Positions 1 to 8,305 are shown, counted from the first letter of the stretch. The stretch: DNA of 64,000 nt from Streptomyces sp. RerS4 (GCF_023515955.1 NZ_CP097322.1:4574501-4638500), one strand, 5' to 3'. A program made the numbers and translations. The notes: generated by a model not told the origin, from the letters alone.

Positions 1-34
1 CGCGCCCGCTCCGCAGGACTCCCTCGCGCACTGA
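1..34 (+). CDS. C-terminal end of an upstream gene (partial)
   Basis: Reading from base 2 gives a short tail APAPQDSLAH followed by TGA at 32-34, and a strong hairpin lies just downstream. This fits the last codons of a gene entering the window from the left, but ten codons are too few to identify a family or to be sure of the frame. Confidence 0.4.
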   Translation, partial: APAPQDSLAH

Positions 35-58
35 GCCGAGGCCGAGGCCGAGGCCGAA
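35..58 (+). repeat. GCCGAG hexamer repeat x4
   Basis: Four tandem copies of a 6-bp unit (the last with one change) begin at the base after the TGA of the partial upstream gene. It belongs to a set of short tandem repeats found at gene ends in this window. Confidence 0.7.
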
Positions 59-73
59 GTCACGCGGTACATG

Positions 74-113
74 AGGCGGTTGCCGCCCGGGTCTCCCCGG
101 GCGGCAACCGCCT
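74..113 (+). terminator. Intrinsic terminator-like hairpin
   Basis: An 18-bp perfect stem (74-91 with 96-113) closes a 4-nt loop and is followed by a T-containing stretch. It lies downstream of the partial upstream gene and before the promoter region of the deacetylase, so it probably ends the upstream transcript. Confidence 0.75.
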
Positions 114-150
114 TCTTCGCGTGTGACGCATGGGTCAACAGTGCCCATGA

Positions 151-164
151 AGGACTAAAGTCCC
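151..164. promoter_or_regulatory. DevR/DosR-like box
   Basis: AGGACTAAAGTCCC matches 13 of 14 core positions of the mycobacterial DevR (DosR) consensus TTSGGGACTWWAGTCCCSAA. It sits about 100 bp upstream of the deacetylase start in an unusually A/T-rich patch (155-200) that should hold the promoter. Streptomyces carries DevR-like response regulators such as OsdR; binding here is inference. Confidence 0.5.
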
Positions 165-263
165 TATTACCTGTAATTTATGGGGCAATTAAGGGGAACC
201 CCTCCACAAAACAAGGCGTCATGACCCACGAGACCCTTTCAAGGGCGGATGGGGAGTGGACAC

Positions 264-1085
264 ATGACGCCTACGCGCAACCACAGCGGCCTCCGGGCCC
301 GAATAGCCGTCGGAGCCTCGGCCGTCGCCGTCGCCGCGACCATATGGGGGGTCACCACCCTGGTCTCCGTGGACGATCAACCCACCGCCCCGCCCGGCAA
401 CGCACGCCCGAGGGGTACGGACGACCGCGCGGCCACCCCCTCCGTGACCCCCTCCACCGGCGTACCCGACACCATCGCCCACGCCTCGGAAGCCGGCGGC
501 AACGCCGTCAACATCACCATCGACGACGGCCCCGACCCCCGCTGGACCCCGCAGGTGCTGGACGTCCTGGCCCGGCACGACGTCAAGGCCGTCTTCTGCA
601 TGATCGGCCCGCAGGCCAAGGCCCACCCCGACCTGGTCAAGAAGGTCGTCGCCGCGGGTCACCGGCTCTGCGACCACACCATGAGCCACGACACCGGCAT
701 GGACAAAAAGCCCGTCGCCTACCAGCAGGCGCAGATCCTCGACGCGCGCGAGCTCATCGAGGAGGCCGCCGGCCGCGGCGCGAAGGTCGAGTACTACCGT
801 GCCCCCGGCGGAGCCTTCACCCCCGAGAGCCGCCGACTCGCCGCCGAGGCGGGGATGCGCCCGCTCGGCTGGAACGTCGACACGAAGGACTTCGCCAAGC
901 CCGGCGCCGCCGCCATCGTGGACACCGTCAAGCGCGAGATCGGCAACGGCCCCACCGTGCTCTTCCACGACGGCGGCGGCGACCGGCGGCAGACCGTCGC
1001 CGCCCTCGACCAGGTGCTGACCTGGCTGAAGGAACAGGGCCGCCCCACCGGCTTCCCGGTCCGCACCGCAGCCGAATCCCCCTGA
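264..1085 (+). CDS. Polysaccharide deacetylase (NodB domain), membrane-anchored or secreted
   Basis: A 273-aa protein predicted to remove N- or O-acetyl groups from a cell-surface polysaccharide. Residues 11-35 form a single hydrophobic anchor or signal. The NodB domain starts near residue 82, with TIDDG (catalytic D87, metal D88), HTMSH (metal H138 and H142), RAPGG and a late LFHDGGG carrying the catalytic His. The ATG at 264 has GGGGAG seven bases upstream; an in-frame ATG at 249 lacks a comparable site. It stands alone behind a terminator and a DevR-like box. The exact substrate (peptidoglycan, chitooligosaccharide or other) cannot be read from the sequence. Confidence 0.9.
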   Translation: MTPTRNHSGLRARIAVGASAVAVAATIWGVTTLVSVDDQPTAPPGNARPRGTDDRAATPSVTPSTGVPDTIAHASEAGGNAVNITIDDGPDPRWTPQVLDVLARHDVKAVFCMIGPQAKAHPDLVKKVVAAGHRLCDHTMSHDTGMDKKPVAYQQAQILDARELIEEAAGRGAKVEYYRAPGGAFTPESRRLAAEAGMRPLGWNVDTKDFAKPGAAAIVDTVKREIGNGPTVLFHDGGGDRRQTVAALDQVLTWLKEQGRPTGFPVRTAAESP

Positions 1086-1119
1086 CACGCCGCCCGCCGG
1101 CGAACGGGTGACGGTCGCC

Positions 1120-1138
1120 CCCCGGGCCCCGCCCGGGG
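1120..1138 (+). terminator. Short GC hairpin after the deacetylase
   Basis: An 8-bp perfect stem with a 3-nt loop 35 bp after the deacetylase stop; no clear T-run follows. A plausible weak terminator. Confidence 0.45.
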
Positions 1139-1198
1139 TGTTCCCTGGTCGCGCACGAAGCACCGTACGCATCAGCACTCACCCGACCCGGAGATCCC

Positions 1199-1522
1199 GT
1201 GATCCAGGCGAACCGCCTCAGCGACCCGACCGTCCGCGCCTTCGTCACCGCCGTCAACGCGGGCGACCAGCAGGCCTTCCAGGCGCTCCTGGCCCCCGGC
1301 GCGACCATGTCCGACGACGGCTCCGACCGGGACATCGCCGATTGGAGCGAACGCGAGATCTTCTCCTCCGGGGGCCGGATGGACGTCGAGTCCGAGGCCG
1401 ACGGCGGCCGTTCCCTGATCGTGGACTACCGCAACGACACCTGGGGCGCGATGCGCACCGCCTGGCGCTTCGAGGTCACCGGCGACGGCCGCGTCAGCCG
1501 CTTCGAGACCGGCCAGGCCTGA
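1199..1522 (+). CDS. Small NTF2-like / SnoaL-fold protein
   Basis: A 107-aa protein with the look of the NTF2-like (SnoaL) cone fold. An N-terminal helix region (RAFVTAVNAGDQQAFQALLAPGA) is followed by a charged loop and two strand segments, including TAWRFEVTGDGRVSRFETGQA at the C-terminus. Such proteins bind small hydrophobic ligands or act as isomerases or hydrolases, but no catalytic residues can be assigned. It starts with GTG after CGGAG. No cysteines, signal peptide or membrane segments are visible. It is monocistronic and convergent with the serine hydrolase 21 bp away. Confidence 0.7.
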   Translation: MIQANRLSDPTVRAFVTAVNAGDQQAFQALLAPGATMSDDGSDRDIADWSEREIFSSGGRMDVESEADGGRSLIVDYRNDTWGAMRTAWRFEVTGDGRVSRFETGQA

Positions 1523-1543
1523 GAAGCCCGACCGCCCCGAGGC

Positions 1544-2677
1544 TCACAGCGCCCGCGCCACCTTCAGCACCGCCGCCGTCAACCGGTCGTTCTCCGGGGC
1601 CATCCCGCCCGGGAAGCCGAAGCGGCGGCGCGTGTACCCGTACGCGATCCCCGTGACCGGGTCGGCGAAGCCCTGTCCGCCCGACGCGCCCTGGTGCCCG
1701 AAGGCCTGCGGACCGACGGCGGGCTGCCGCTCGAAGCCCAGCCCGAAGTGGTCCGGGGTCGCCGTGACCACGTCCACGTCCGGCGTGTGCGGACGGGCCA
1801 CCTCCGCCACCATGTCCGGCTTCAGCAGCGGAGCCCGGCCGCCCACCCCGCCGACGGCCGCCGCGAACAGGGCCGCCACACCGCGCGCCGTGCCGATGCC
1901 GCCCGCCGAAGCGGGGCCGAGGGCACGCGTCTTCGGGTGGTTGGCGTAGGCCACCATGTCCATCGGCGGCTCCCGGTGCGCGTTGAAGGCGACCTTCATC
2001 AGCTCCGTCATCGGCTCACCCGCCGCGAGCTCCGCCAGCTGCCCGTCCGTCGGCAGCATCTCCAGGACCGGCTTCCAGCGGCCCTCCTGCTCCACCGGCA
2101 GCCCCATGTACAGGTCCAGCCCGTACGGAGCCCGTACGCGCTCCTCGTACAGCTCCTGGACGGAGCGGCCCGTCACCCGGCGCACCACCTCGCCCGTCAG
2201 GGCGCCGATCACGAAGGCGTGGTAGCCGTACGCCGTCCCGGGCTCCCAGTACGGCTTCGCGGCGGCCAGGCGCTCCGCGATCACGGCGTCGTCGGCGACC
2301 TCCTCGTACGAGAGGCCGTCGGGGGTGTTGATCAGCCCCGAGCCGTGCGCCACGAGCTGCCGCACCGTCAGCCGCTCCTTGCCGTACCCGGTGAACTCCG
2401 GCCAGTACGAGGACACCGGACGCTCCGGGTCCAGTACGCCGTCCTGCACCAGGAGCGCCACCACCAGGTGCGCGGCGGCCTTCGTGATCGAGAAGACGCC
2501 GGTCAGGGTGTCCCCCTCGGTGTCCTCGCCGGCCCACAGGTCCACCACGATCCGGCCGTGGTGACGTACCGCCAGCTGCGCCTCGGGCGAATGCGGCTCG
2601 GCGGCGGCGAAGGCCTCGAACTCCGCGCGGACGCTCTCCCAACCCGCCGCCACCGTGCCGTTGACGGTCACGCTCAT
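1544..2677 (-). CDS. Serine hydrolase, class C beta-lactamase-like esterase (EstB family)
   Basis: A 377-aa cytoplasmic-looking protein (no signal peptide) of the penicillin-binding/beta-lactamase fold. SITK at residues 63-66 gives the nucleophilic Ser63 and Lys66 of the SxxK motif, and the general-base tyrosine is probably Tyr152 in the segment YGYHAF. A Gly-rich GHQGASGGQGF segment near the end fits the third conserved motif. In this family such proteins are mostly esterases acting on short acyl esters rather than true beta-lactamases. It is transcribed divergently from the secreted protein at 2860. Substrate unknown. Confidence 0.9.
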   Translation of the reverse strand: MSVTVNGTVAAGWESVRAEFEAFAAAEPHSPEAQLAVRHHGRIVVDLWAGEDTEGDTLTGVFSITKAAAHLVVALLVQDGVLDPERPVSSYWPEFTGYGKERLTVRQLVAHGSGLINTPDGLSYEEVADDAVIAERLAAAKPYWEPGTAYGYHAFVIGALTGEVVRRVTGRSVQELYEERVRAPYGLDLYMGLPVEQEGRWKPVLEMLPTDGQLAELAAGEPMTELMKVAFNAHREPPMDMVAYANHPKTRALGPASAGGIGTARGVAALFAAAVGGVGGRAPLLKPDMVAEVARPHTPDVDVVTATPDHFGLGFERQPAVGPQAFGHQGASGGQGFADPVTGIAYGYTRRRFGFPGGMAPENDRLTAAVLKVARAL

Positions 2678-2859
2678 GTCATCCCCCGTTGCTTCGTATC
2701 ACTCGTTCGTGTCGTGCGAGGAGAGACAACCAGAGGTCCCCGGGAGGTGTTCCCGCCACGATCCGCACTGTGTCACCTCTGCCTCCCTTCGCCCTCTCGT
2801 ACGGGTGAACGCGCGCGGGCCCTCGTTCCGGCCCGCCGCGGGGGGCCGTTGGTACGGGC

Positions 2860-3483
2860 ATGAAGCGCACCCGCACCGCAGCCCTCGCCCTGGCCGCCAC
2901 CGTCGCGGCCCTCGCCCCCGCCCTCGGCCAGGCTTCCGCCGGCGCCGCCGAGGCGGCGAAGTACCTCCAGGACCCGGCCGGCGACGGCAAGATGAAATCG
3001 ATGTGGACCAAGGACGAGATGCACAAGGTGGAGGGACAGTTCCGGTTCTATCCCGGCGTGCAGTACAAGACCGTCACCCGGCCGGGCCCCGACGGCGCCC
3101 CGGAATGGGAGCGGCAGGTCGGCGACCCGAAGACGCTGGCCTGGGAGCCCTCGTACGAGTTCGCGTGGGCGGTGTCCGACTCCACGCTCGTGAAGAAGGC
3201 CGTCACCACCAAGGAAGGCAAGCACCCGATCGTCGTGCACGCCGTGCTGCGCGACGCCAAGCGCGCCAAGGCGGGGGAGATCACTCGGGAGTTGAAGGAC
3301 CGCCCGGCGACGGGGCGCCAGAAGGTGGCGGGGGGCCGGCGGATCGCGTGCGACACCGGCGAGTACACGGTGGAGTGGTCGGTCACGCGCTCGGGCTACG
3401 GGACGCTCTCGGGCACCCTGCGCTGGGACTCCAGCTGCGAGCAGTACCGGACGGCGTTCTCCACGCAGAACGGCGCGCTGTAG
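2860..3483 (+). CDS. Secreted protein of unknown function
   Basis: A 207-aa protein that begins with a clear Sec signal peptide (MKRTRTAALALAATVAALAPALGQASA, cleavage near residues 27-30). The mature part is hydrophilic and Lys/Trp-rich, with two cysteines near the C-terminus (around residues 167 and 194) likely to form one disulfide. No enzyme motif is recognisable. The C-terminal third (IACDTGEYTVEWSVTRSGYG) reads as alternating beta strands, so a small extracellular beta domain is likely. The start is the ATG that opens the signal peptide. Confidence 0.8.
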   Translation: MKRTRTAALALAATVAALAPALGQASAGAAEAAKYLQDPAGDGKMKSMWTKDEMHKVEGQFRFYPGVQYKTVTRPGPDGAPEWERQVGDPKTLAWEPSYEFAWAVSDSTLVKKAVTTKEGKHPIVVHAVLRDAKRAKAGEITRELKDRPATGRQKVAGGRRIACDTGEYTVEWSVTRSGYGTLSGTLRWDSSCEQYRTAFSTQNGAL

Positions 3484-3624
3484 GGCGGGAGGAGAAGGCC
3501 TGTCGCCCCGTGCACCTTGTGGGTGCCCGGCGGGCGACTGGGCCGCGGCCTTGGATCAAGAGCCGTCGCAGTCATTCTGCCGTACGGGATGGGTGCGGCA
3601 GCGGGTCGAAAGTCCTGTGTCGGC

Positions 3625-3684
3625 GGGAACCTGCAGGGACTTTCAGGGACCTCCAGGGGCCTCCGAGGACCTTCAGGGTGTTCA
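3625..3684. repeat. Degenerate 10-bp tandem repeat, about six units
   Basis: Units of the form GGGACYTYCA repeat with a 10-bp period and run into the stop codon (3682-3684) of the leftward sugar-binding protein gene. The units differ from one another, suggesting an old slippage array. Confidence 0.7.
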
Positions 3685-4965
3685 GTGCTTCTTGGACTCC
3701 GCCGTCGCCTTCGCGGCGATGTCCTCCAGGACGGCCTTCGGGTTGCCGTTCGGCTCGACGGCGCGCCCGATGTTGCGCTTGAGGTTGTCGCTGACCGCCA
3801 CCCACGATGGGTCGTTCACCGGGTACAGCTGCGCGCCGCGCAGGGCGGTCAGGAAGTCCGTGTCGATGGCGTCGAGGCCGCCGCCCGCCGGGGTGCGGGA
3901 CGCGGTGACCGTCGAGGGCAGCAGGTGGTAGCGGCCCGCGAAGTCCGACAGGTTCCGGTCCTGGTAGACGAAGTCCAGGAACTTGCCGATCTGCTGCTTG
4001 TTGCCGTTCTGCTTGAACGCCATCATCCAGTCGGCCACGCCGACCGTCGGCGGGGTCTCGCCCGCGCCGAGGGAGTCCGCCACCGGCATGGACACGGCCT
4101 TGAGGCTGATGCCCTTGGCGCGCGCCTCGTGCGAGAGGGAGGGGTAGCCGTTGACCATGCCGACCTCGCCGCGCAGGAACGCCGCGAAGGCGTCGGCGCG
4201 GTTCAGCCGGGACGGCGGCGTCGGGCCGGTGAGGCCGGGGCCGACCAGGTGCTCCTTGAGCCAGGCGAAGGTCTGGATGTTCTGGTCCGAGGCGAGGCTG
4301 TAGTTGCCGCTGCTGTCGGCGTAGCCGCCGCCGTTGCTCAGCTCCCAGATCAGCGCCTCCGCGTGCGCCTCCTCCGGGCCGAGCGGGAGTGCGTACGGGT
4401 ACTTCACCCCCTTGGCCTTGAGCGCCTTGGCGGCGGTCTCCAGGGCGGACCAGGTCTTCGGGGCCTCGGTGATGCCGGCCTGCTTGAAGAGGGTCTCGTT
4501 GTAGAAGAGGAGTCGGCTGCTCGCCACGAACGGCAGACCGTAGAGGGTGTTGCCGACCGAGCCCGCCTCGGCGAGGGGCGCCAGGAAGTTCGCCTCGGCG
4601 GTGATGGAGAGCAGTTCTTCGGCGGAATAGAGCTTGCCCTGGGCGGCGAAGTCGGAGTACGACCCCATGAGAGCCATGTCCGGGGCCTTGCCGTCCTTGA
4701 CCATACGGCTGACCTCGCGGTCGATGTCGGCCCATGGCAGGAGTTGGACCTCGACCTTGATACCGGGGTTGGCGGTCGTGAAATCGGCCGTCACCTTGTC
4801 CCAGAAATCCTTCGAGCTGTTGTTCGCGCTGTCGCCGTATTCGGCGGCGACCAGGCGCAGAGTGTCGCCGCCGGATCCGACCTGGGAACTTCCGCAGGCG
4901 GACAGTGGCATCAGCAGGGCGAACACGGCCACGGTGGCCGCACTGCCGAACATTCTTCGTCGCAC
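3682..4965 (-). CDS. Sugar-binding lipoprotein of an ABC importer (family 1 solute-binding protein)
   Basis: A 427-aa extracellular lipoprotein. An N-terminal signal with lipobox LSAC (Cys24) predicts lipid anchoring. The rest follows the maltose-binding-type fold: FTTANPGIKVEVQLLPWADI early, a hinge region with NTLYGLPFVASSRLLFYN, and a late MAFKQNGNKQQIGKFLDFV segment. It should capture an oligosaccharide or similar solute for an ABC permease. No permease or ATPase genes adjoin it, so it must use distant partners or act as a sensor. The GTG at 4965 is chosen over ATG 4953 because the latter has no room for a ribosome site. Confidence 0.88.
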   Translation of the reverse strand: MRRRMFGSAATVAVFALLMPLSACGSSQVGSGGDTLRLVAAEYGDSANNSSKDFWDKVTADFTTANPGIKVEVQLLPWADIDREVSRMVKDGKAPDMALMGSYSDFAAQGKLYSAEELLSITAEANFLAPLAEAGSVGNTLYGLPFVASSRLLFYNETLFKQAGITEAPKTWSALETAAKALKAKGVKYPYALPLGPEEAHAEALIWELSNGGGYADSSGNYSLASDQNIQTFAWLKEHLVGPGLTGPTPPSRLNRADAFAAFLRGEVGMVNGYPSLSHEARAKGISLKAVSMPVADSLGAGETPPTVGVADWMMAFKQNGNKQQIGKFLDFVYQDRNLSDFAGRYHLLPSTVTASRTPAGGGLDAIDTDFLTALRGAQLYPVNDPSWVAVSDNLKRNIGRAVEPNGNPKAVLEDIAAKATAESKKH

Positions 4966-5203
4966 GGGTGAGTACCCCTGATTTTCTTTTGAAGCCCGTT
5001 ATTACTTATGAGTCACTCCGGGCTGGGGTGTCCCTCCATGGCCCGTTGGCCGGAATTCTCTCCTGACCCCGGTGCGGTTGATTCCATTGGGTCGGCACTT
5101 GTGGGCAATGCTCCAACTGCGGCTTTTCCGCATGGTGTTTTCCGATATGCGATCGCCGATTCGGACGCGCGTAGAAGCCGTGGAGATCCCGGATGTGACG
5201 AAA
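4966..5203. other. Intergenic region without a recognisable gene
   Basis: The gap of about 310 bp before the SMI1-family gene holds the promoter of the sugar-binding protein (reading leftward, an A/T-rich AAGTAATAA about 35-45 bp upstream) and, at its right end, the SMI1 terminator hairpin. I see no RNA gene and no ORF with codon bias here. Confidence 0.6.
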
Positions 5204-5232
5204 AGCCCGTTTCCGGTAGGCGGAAACGGGCT
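5204..5232 (-). terminator. Intrinsic terminator of the SMI1-family gene
   Basis: A 12-bp perfect stem (5204-5215 with 5221-5232) with a 5-nt loop. On the minus strand it is followed by CTTTTC, giving a canonical hairpin plus U-run about 50 bp past the stop at 5280. Confidence 0.8.
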
Positions 5233-5279
5233 GCGGGGTTCCGGGGTGCTCCGGAGTGGCGGGATCGGGCGCCGCGCGA

Positions 5280-5897
5280 TCAGTCGCCGAACTCGCCGGC
5301 GTACGGGTCCGGCTCGCCCGTCTCCGGATTGCGGCCCTCCTGCCAGCGGCGCTGGGCCTTGCGCCAGTGCACGAAGCTGAGTCGGCCACCGTCCCAGAAG
5401 GTGATGCCGACCGGGCTCACGTCGAACTCGTCCGAACACAGCCGCAGCAGGAATTCGGCCATGCCGTACGGGTACACGGCGAAGGCGTCGGCGGTGTGCC
5501 GCCCGACGACCAGGACCGGCCACCGGTCCGGGTCCGGATCGCTCGTCAGCCAGCACAGGATGTCGGAGCCGCCGGTGACGCCCCAGGCGATGATCGACTC
5601 AGGGTCCACGTCGAAGGCGGCCCGGCCGCCCTCATCCGCCCAGATCTGGCGGGCGTTGGCGGTCTCCTCGGCCATCTCGGCCGGATCCCACTGGAGTCCG
5701 GGCTTCGGCAGCGGCAACAGGATGCCGGCCTCGCCGTTGATGGAGCCGGCGCCGAAACGGCCCATGAAGGCCACGTAGTCGGCCGGGAAGCGGGTGCCCC
5801 AAGCGTCTTCGACGGCCTGCCAGTCGATGTCCTCGTCGGCCCCGTGCGTCGCGGGCATGATCTGCTCCAGCGCACCGATCCGCGCGTTCTCCGTCAT
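5280..5897 (-). CDS. SMI1/KNR4 (SUKH) family protein
   Basis: A 205-aa cytoplasmic protein with the SUKH signature: WQAVEDAWGTRFPADYVAFMGRFG near residues 24-47 and a run of strands (INGEAGILLPLPKP, IIAWGVTGGSDILCWLT) typical of SMI1/KNR4 proteins. Many bacterial SUKH proteins are immunity proteins against polymorphic toxins, but others are housekeeping. No toxin gene lies beside it, so its role stays open. The C-terminus (WDGGRLSFVHWRKAQRRWQEGRNPETGEPDPYAGEFGD) is acidic. It has its own terminator. Confidence 0.8.
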   Translation of the reverse strand: MTENARIGALEQIMPATHGADEDIDWQAVEDAWGTRFPADYVAFMGRFGAGSINGEAGILLPLPKPGLQWDPAEMAEETANARQIWADEGGRAAFDVDPESIIAWGVTGGSDILCWLTSDPDPDRWPVLVVGRHTADAFAVYPYGMAEFLLRLCSDEFDVSPVGITFWDGGRLSFVHWRKAQRRWQEGRNPETGEPDPYAGEFGD

Positions 5898-5933
5898 GCC
5901 GCTCCCCTGAGACCCCAGCTCAACCGCCCCAAC

Positions 5934-6326
5934 CTACCGCCCGTCGGCGTCGGCACCCAGCCCGGCTTCGGGCCGGCCCGTCTCGATCTCCACGCGCGCC
6001 CCGGGGCGCACTCCCCAGCCGGCCATCGCCCCCGCCGCCGCCTCCAGCACGTGCCGGGAACGCGGCCGGGGCAGGCCGAGGCGGCCGGGGCGCATGGTGA
6101 CCACCGCCAGCACCCGCAGCCTGCGGTCCAGGTAGGCCACGTCGAGGGGGAAGCGCATCCCGAAGGTGTGCACGCTCGCGGCCGGGGTCAGCAGCAGGGC
6201 CCCGACGATCCCGTCCCGCCCGAGCAGTCCGCGCGTCCGGGCCCGGTACGAGGCGGCCACCTCCAGCGGCACCTCGACCCCGTCGACCCTGAGCGTGCCC
6301 TCCCCGTCCCGCCGGCGCCTCCCCAT
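5934..6326 (-). CDS. DUF192 family protein
   Basis: A 130-aa protein of the DUF192 family, with the conserved TRGLLGRDG and HTFGMRFPLDVAYLD segments that mark this beta-rich fold, followed by VVTMRPGRLGLPRPRSRHVLEAAAG. Function is not established for the family; members are often exported or sit by secretion or pilus genes. The ATG at 6326 has AGGGTG at good spacing; a GTG at 6335 has none. The gene is divergent from the prepilin peptidase 63 bp away, and the two may share a promoter region. Confidence 0.8.
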   Translation of the reverse strand: MGRRRRDGEGTLRVDGVEVPLEVAASYRARTRGLLGRDGIVGALLLTPAASVHTFGMRFPLDVAYLDRRLRVLAVVTMRPGRLGLPRPRSRHVLEAAAGAMAGWGVRPGARVEIETGRPEAGLGADADGR

Positions 6327-6389
6327 GGCGGTCACCCTAGGCCGTGCCCAGGCCTGTCGGCGGGTTCACGGCAGGGCTACCTTCGGCGG

Positions 6390-7115
6390 GTGCGGGTATT
6401 CGTGATCGTCATCGCCGTCGCGTACGGCCTCGCCGCCGGCCTGCTGCTGCCGCGCGCCGCCTACCGGTTGTCCGCCCCGGCGGGGGAGCCCTGGCGGGAG
6501 CGGTGCCCCGAGGGGCATCCCGTGCTCGGCTGGCTCGGGCCCGCCCGCTGCCGCGAGGGCGGCCACGGCTACGGGCCGTCCGGGACGCGCGCGGGGCCTG
6601 GCGGCGGCGCCGTCGTGTGCGCGGCCCTCGCCGCGGCGCTGGGCCCGCGTCCCGAGACGGCGGTGTTCGTCGTCCTCGCACCCGTGCTGGTGCTGCTGGC
6701 CCTGGTCGACCTCGCCGTGCACCGGCTGCCCGACGTGCTCACCCTGCCGCTCGCCGCCGCCACCGCCGCGCTGCTGGGTCTGGCCGCGCTGCTGCCCGGC
6801 GCGGCCGGGTCGTGGCGGCTCGCGCTGCTGGGCGGGGGCGCGCTCGGGGCGGCGTACCTGCTGCTGTTCCTGATCAACCCCGCCGGGATGGGCCTCGGCG
6901 ACGTCAAGCTGGCGCTCCCGCTGGGGGTCGCTCTTGGGTGGTACGGGTGGGGGGTATGGATCGCCGGAGCCTTCCTCGGCCTCCTCTACGGAGCCCTGTA
7001 CGGCCTCGGCCTGCTGCTTCGCGGTCGGGCGACCCGTCGGACGGGGTTCGCGTTCGGCCCCTTCATGGCCGCCGGAGCCCTCACCGGAGTGCTGCTGGGC
7101 GGATTCGGAGCGTAA
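6390..7115 (+). CDS. Prepilin peptidase, A24 family (integral membrane aspartyl protease)
   Basis: A 241-aa multi-spanning membrane protein. The two catalytic aspartates of type IV prepilin peptidases are visible: Asp107 in LALVDLAVHRLPD and Asp171 in GMGLGDVK. About six hydrophobic segments surround them. It should cleave leader peptides of prepilin- or TadE-like proteins at the cytoplasmic face. The N-terminal cytosolic methyltransferase region of bifunctional PilD is reduced to a short loop with three cysteines (residues 39-54). No pilin or Tad genes are adjacent, so it is an orphan member. It starts at GTG 6390. Confidence 0.88.
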   Translation: MRVFVIVIAVAYGLAAGLLLPRAAYRLSAPAGEPWRERCPEGHPVLGWLGPARCREGGHGYGPSGTRAGPGGGAVVCAALAAALGPRPETAVFVVLAPVLVLLALVDLAVHRLPDVLTLPLAAATAALLGLAALLPGAAGSWRLALLGGGALGAAYLLLFLINPAGMGLGDVKLALPLGVALGWYGWGVWIAGAFLGLLYGALYGLGLLLRGRATRRTGFAFGPFMAAGALTGVLLGGFGA

Positions 7116-7174
7116 TCATTTGGCGCCGATGCACGCATCAGGCTTTACGAAGGGTTATGGTGGAACCCCCCCCT

Positions 7175-7216
7175 CGGGCCGGTCCGTATCCCCCCCACGG
7201 ACCGGCCCGTTTTTTC
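7175..7216 (+). terminator. Canonical intrinsic terminator between convergent genes
   Basis: A 13-bp perfect stem (7175-7187 with 7197-7209), 9-nt loop and a run of T residues. It lies between the prepilin peptidase and the leftward aldo/keto reductase and can end transcription from the left. Confidence 0.9.
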
Positions 7217-7267
7217 TTGTCCGGCACTTTCCTCAGGTTTTCCTCAAGCCCGGGACAACGCCGCAGG

Positions 7268-8305
7268 TCAGCCCCGTTGGGCCCAGATGTTCGTGCCGGG
7301 GGTGGAGACGGCGAAGGAGTCGATCTCCTTCAATTCCGCCTCTGAGAGGGGCTCGCCGGCCAGCGCGGCGATGTTTTCCTCCAGCTGCCGCACGCTCGAC
7401 GCGCCGATCAGCGCCGAGGTCATCCGGTCGTCGCGCAGCACCCACGTCAGCGCCAGCTGCGCCAGCGACTGACCGCGCCGCGCGGCGATCTCGTTCAGCC
7501 CCTCCAGGCGTCGCAGCACGTCCGGCGACAGCAGCGAGGGGTTCAGGGACTTGCCCTGGCTCGCCCGCGAGCCCTCCGGGATGCCCTGGAGGTACTTGCC
7601 GGTCAGCAGCCCCTGCGCGAGCGGCGCGAAGGAGATGCAGCCCATGCCGGCGTCCTCCAGCGTGTCCAGCAGCGCGTCCTCCTCCGTCCAGCGGTTGATC
7701 ATGGAGTACGAGGGCTGGTGGATCAGGGGGCGCACCCCCATGTCGGTGAGGATCCGGGCCGCCTCGGCCGTCTGCTCCGCCGTGTACGAGGACACGCCGA
7801 CGTAGAGCGCCTTGCCCTGCCGGACCGCGGACGCGAGCGCGCCCATGGTCTCCTCCAGCGGGGTCTCCGGGTCGAAGCGGTGCGAGTAGAAGATGTCGAC
7901 GTAATCGACGCCCATCCGCTTCAGGGAGGCGTCCAGCGAGCCGAGCAGGTACTTGCGGCTGCCCCATTCGCCGTAAGGGCCGGGGTGCATGAAGTAGCCG
8001 GCCTTGGTGGAGATCACCAGCTCCTCGCGGTAGCGGGCGAAGTCCTCGGCGAAGATCTTGCCGAAGTTCAGCTCGGCCGAGCCGGGCGGCGGGCCGTAGT
8101 TGTTGGCCAGGTCGAAGTGGGTCACGCCGAGGTCGAAGGCGCGGCGCAGGATGGACCGCTGGGACTCCAGCGACCGGTCGTCACCGAAGTTGTGCCAGAG
8201 GCCGAGGGAGATCGCGGGGAGCTTGAGGCCGCTGCGGCCCGTGCGCCGGTAGCTCATGGAGTCGTAGCGCGAGGGCTCTGCCCGATAGGGATTGTTATCA
8301 GTCAC
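7268..8305 (-). CDS. Aldo/keto reductase, glyceraldehyde-3-phosphate reductase-like (YghZ/Kvbeta branch)
   Basis: A 345-aa NADPH-dependent TIM-barrel oxidoreductase. RRTGRSGLKLPAISLGLWHNFGDD opens the barrel; THFDLANNYG carries the catalytic Asp and Tyr; VISTKAGY the Lys; DIFYSHRFD the His. The C-terminal cofactor loop has TSALIGASSVRQLEEN. It resembles E. coli YghZ, which reduces L-glyceraldehyde 3-phosphate and methylglyoxal. The GTG at 8305 is preceded by AGGGAGGA at ideal spacing. It is divergent from the prenyltransferase gene across 127 bp. Confidence 0.9.
   Translation of the reverse strand: MTDNNPYRAEPSRYDSMSYRRTGRSGLKLPAISLGLWHNFGDDRSLESQRSILRRAFDLGVTHFDLANNYGPPPGSAELNFGKIFAEDFARYREELVISTKAGYFMHPGPYGEWGSRKYLLGSLDASLKRMGVDYVDIFYSHRFDPETPLEETMGALASAVRQGKALYVGVSSYTAEQTAEAARILTDMGVRPLIHQPSYSMINRWTEEDALLDTLEDAGMGCISFAPLAQGLLTGKYLQGIPEGSRASQGKSLNPSLLSPDVLRRLEGLNEIAARRGQSLAQLALTWVLRDDRMTSALIGASSVRQLEENIAALAGEPLSEAELKEIDSFAVSTPGTNIWAQRG

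Noticed and set aside
5002..5556. Open frames across the gap between the sugar-binding protein and the SMI1-family gene
   Set aside because: No codon-position bias, no family resemblance, and a terminator hairpin lies inside them.
7119..7216. Possible small RNA from a TATGGT-like -10 (7156-7161) ending at the strong terminator
   Set aside because: No -35 at suitable spacing, and the hairpin is fully explained as the terminator of the prepilin peptidase gene.
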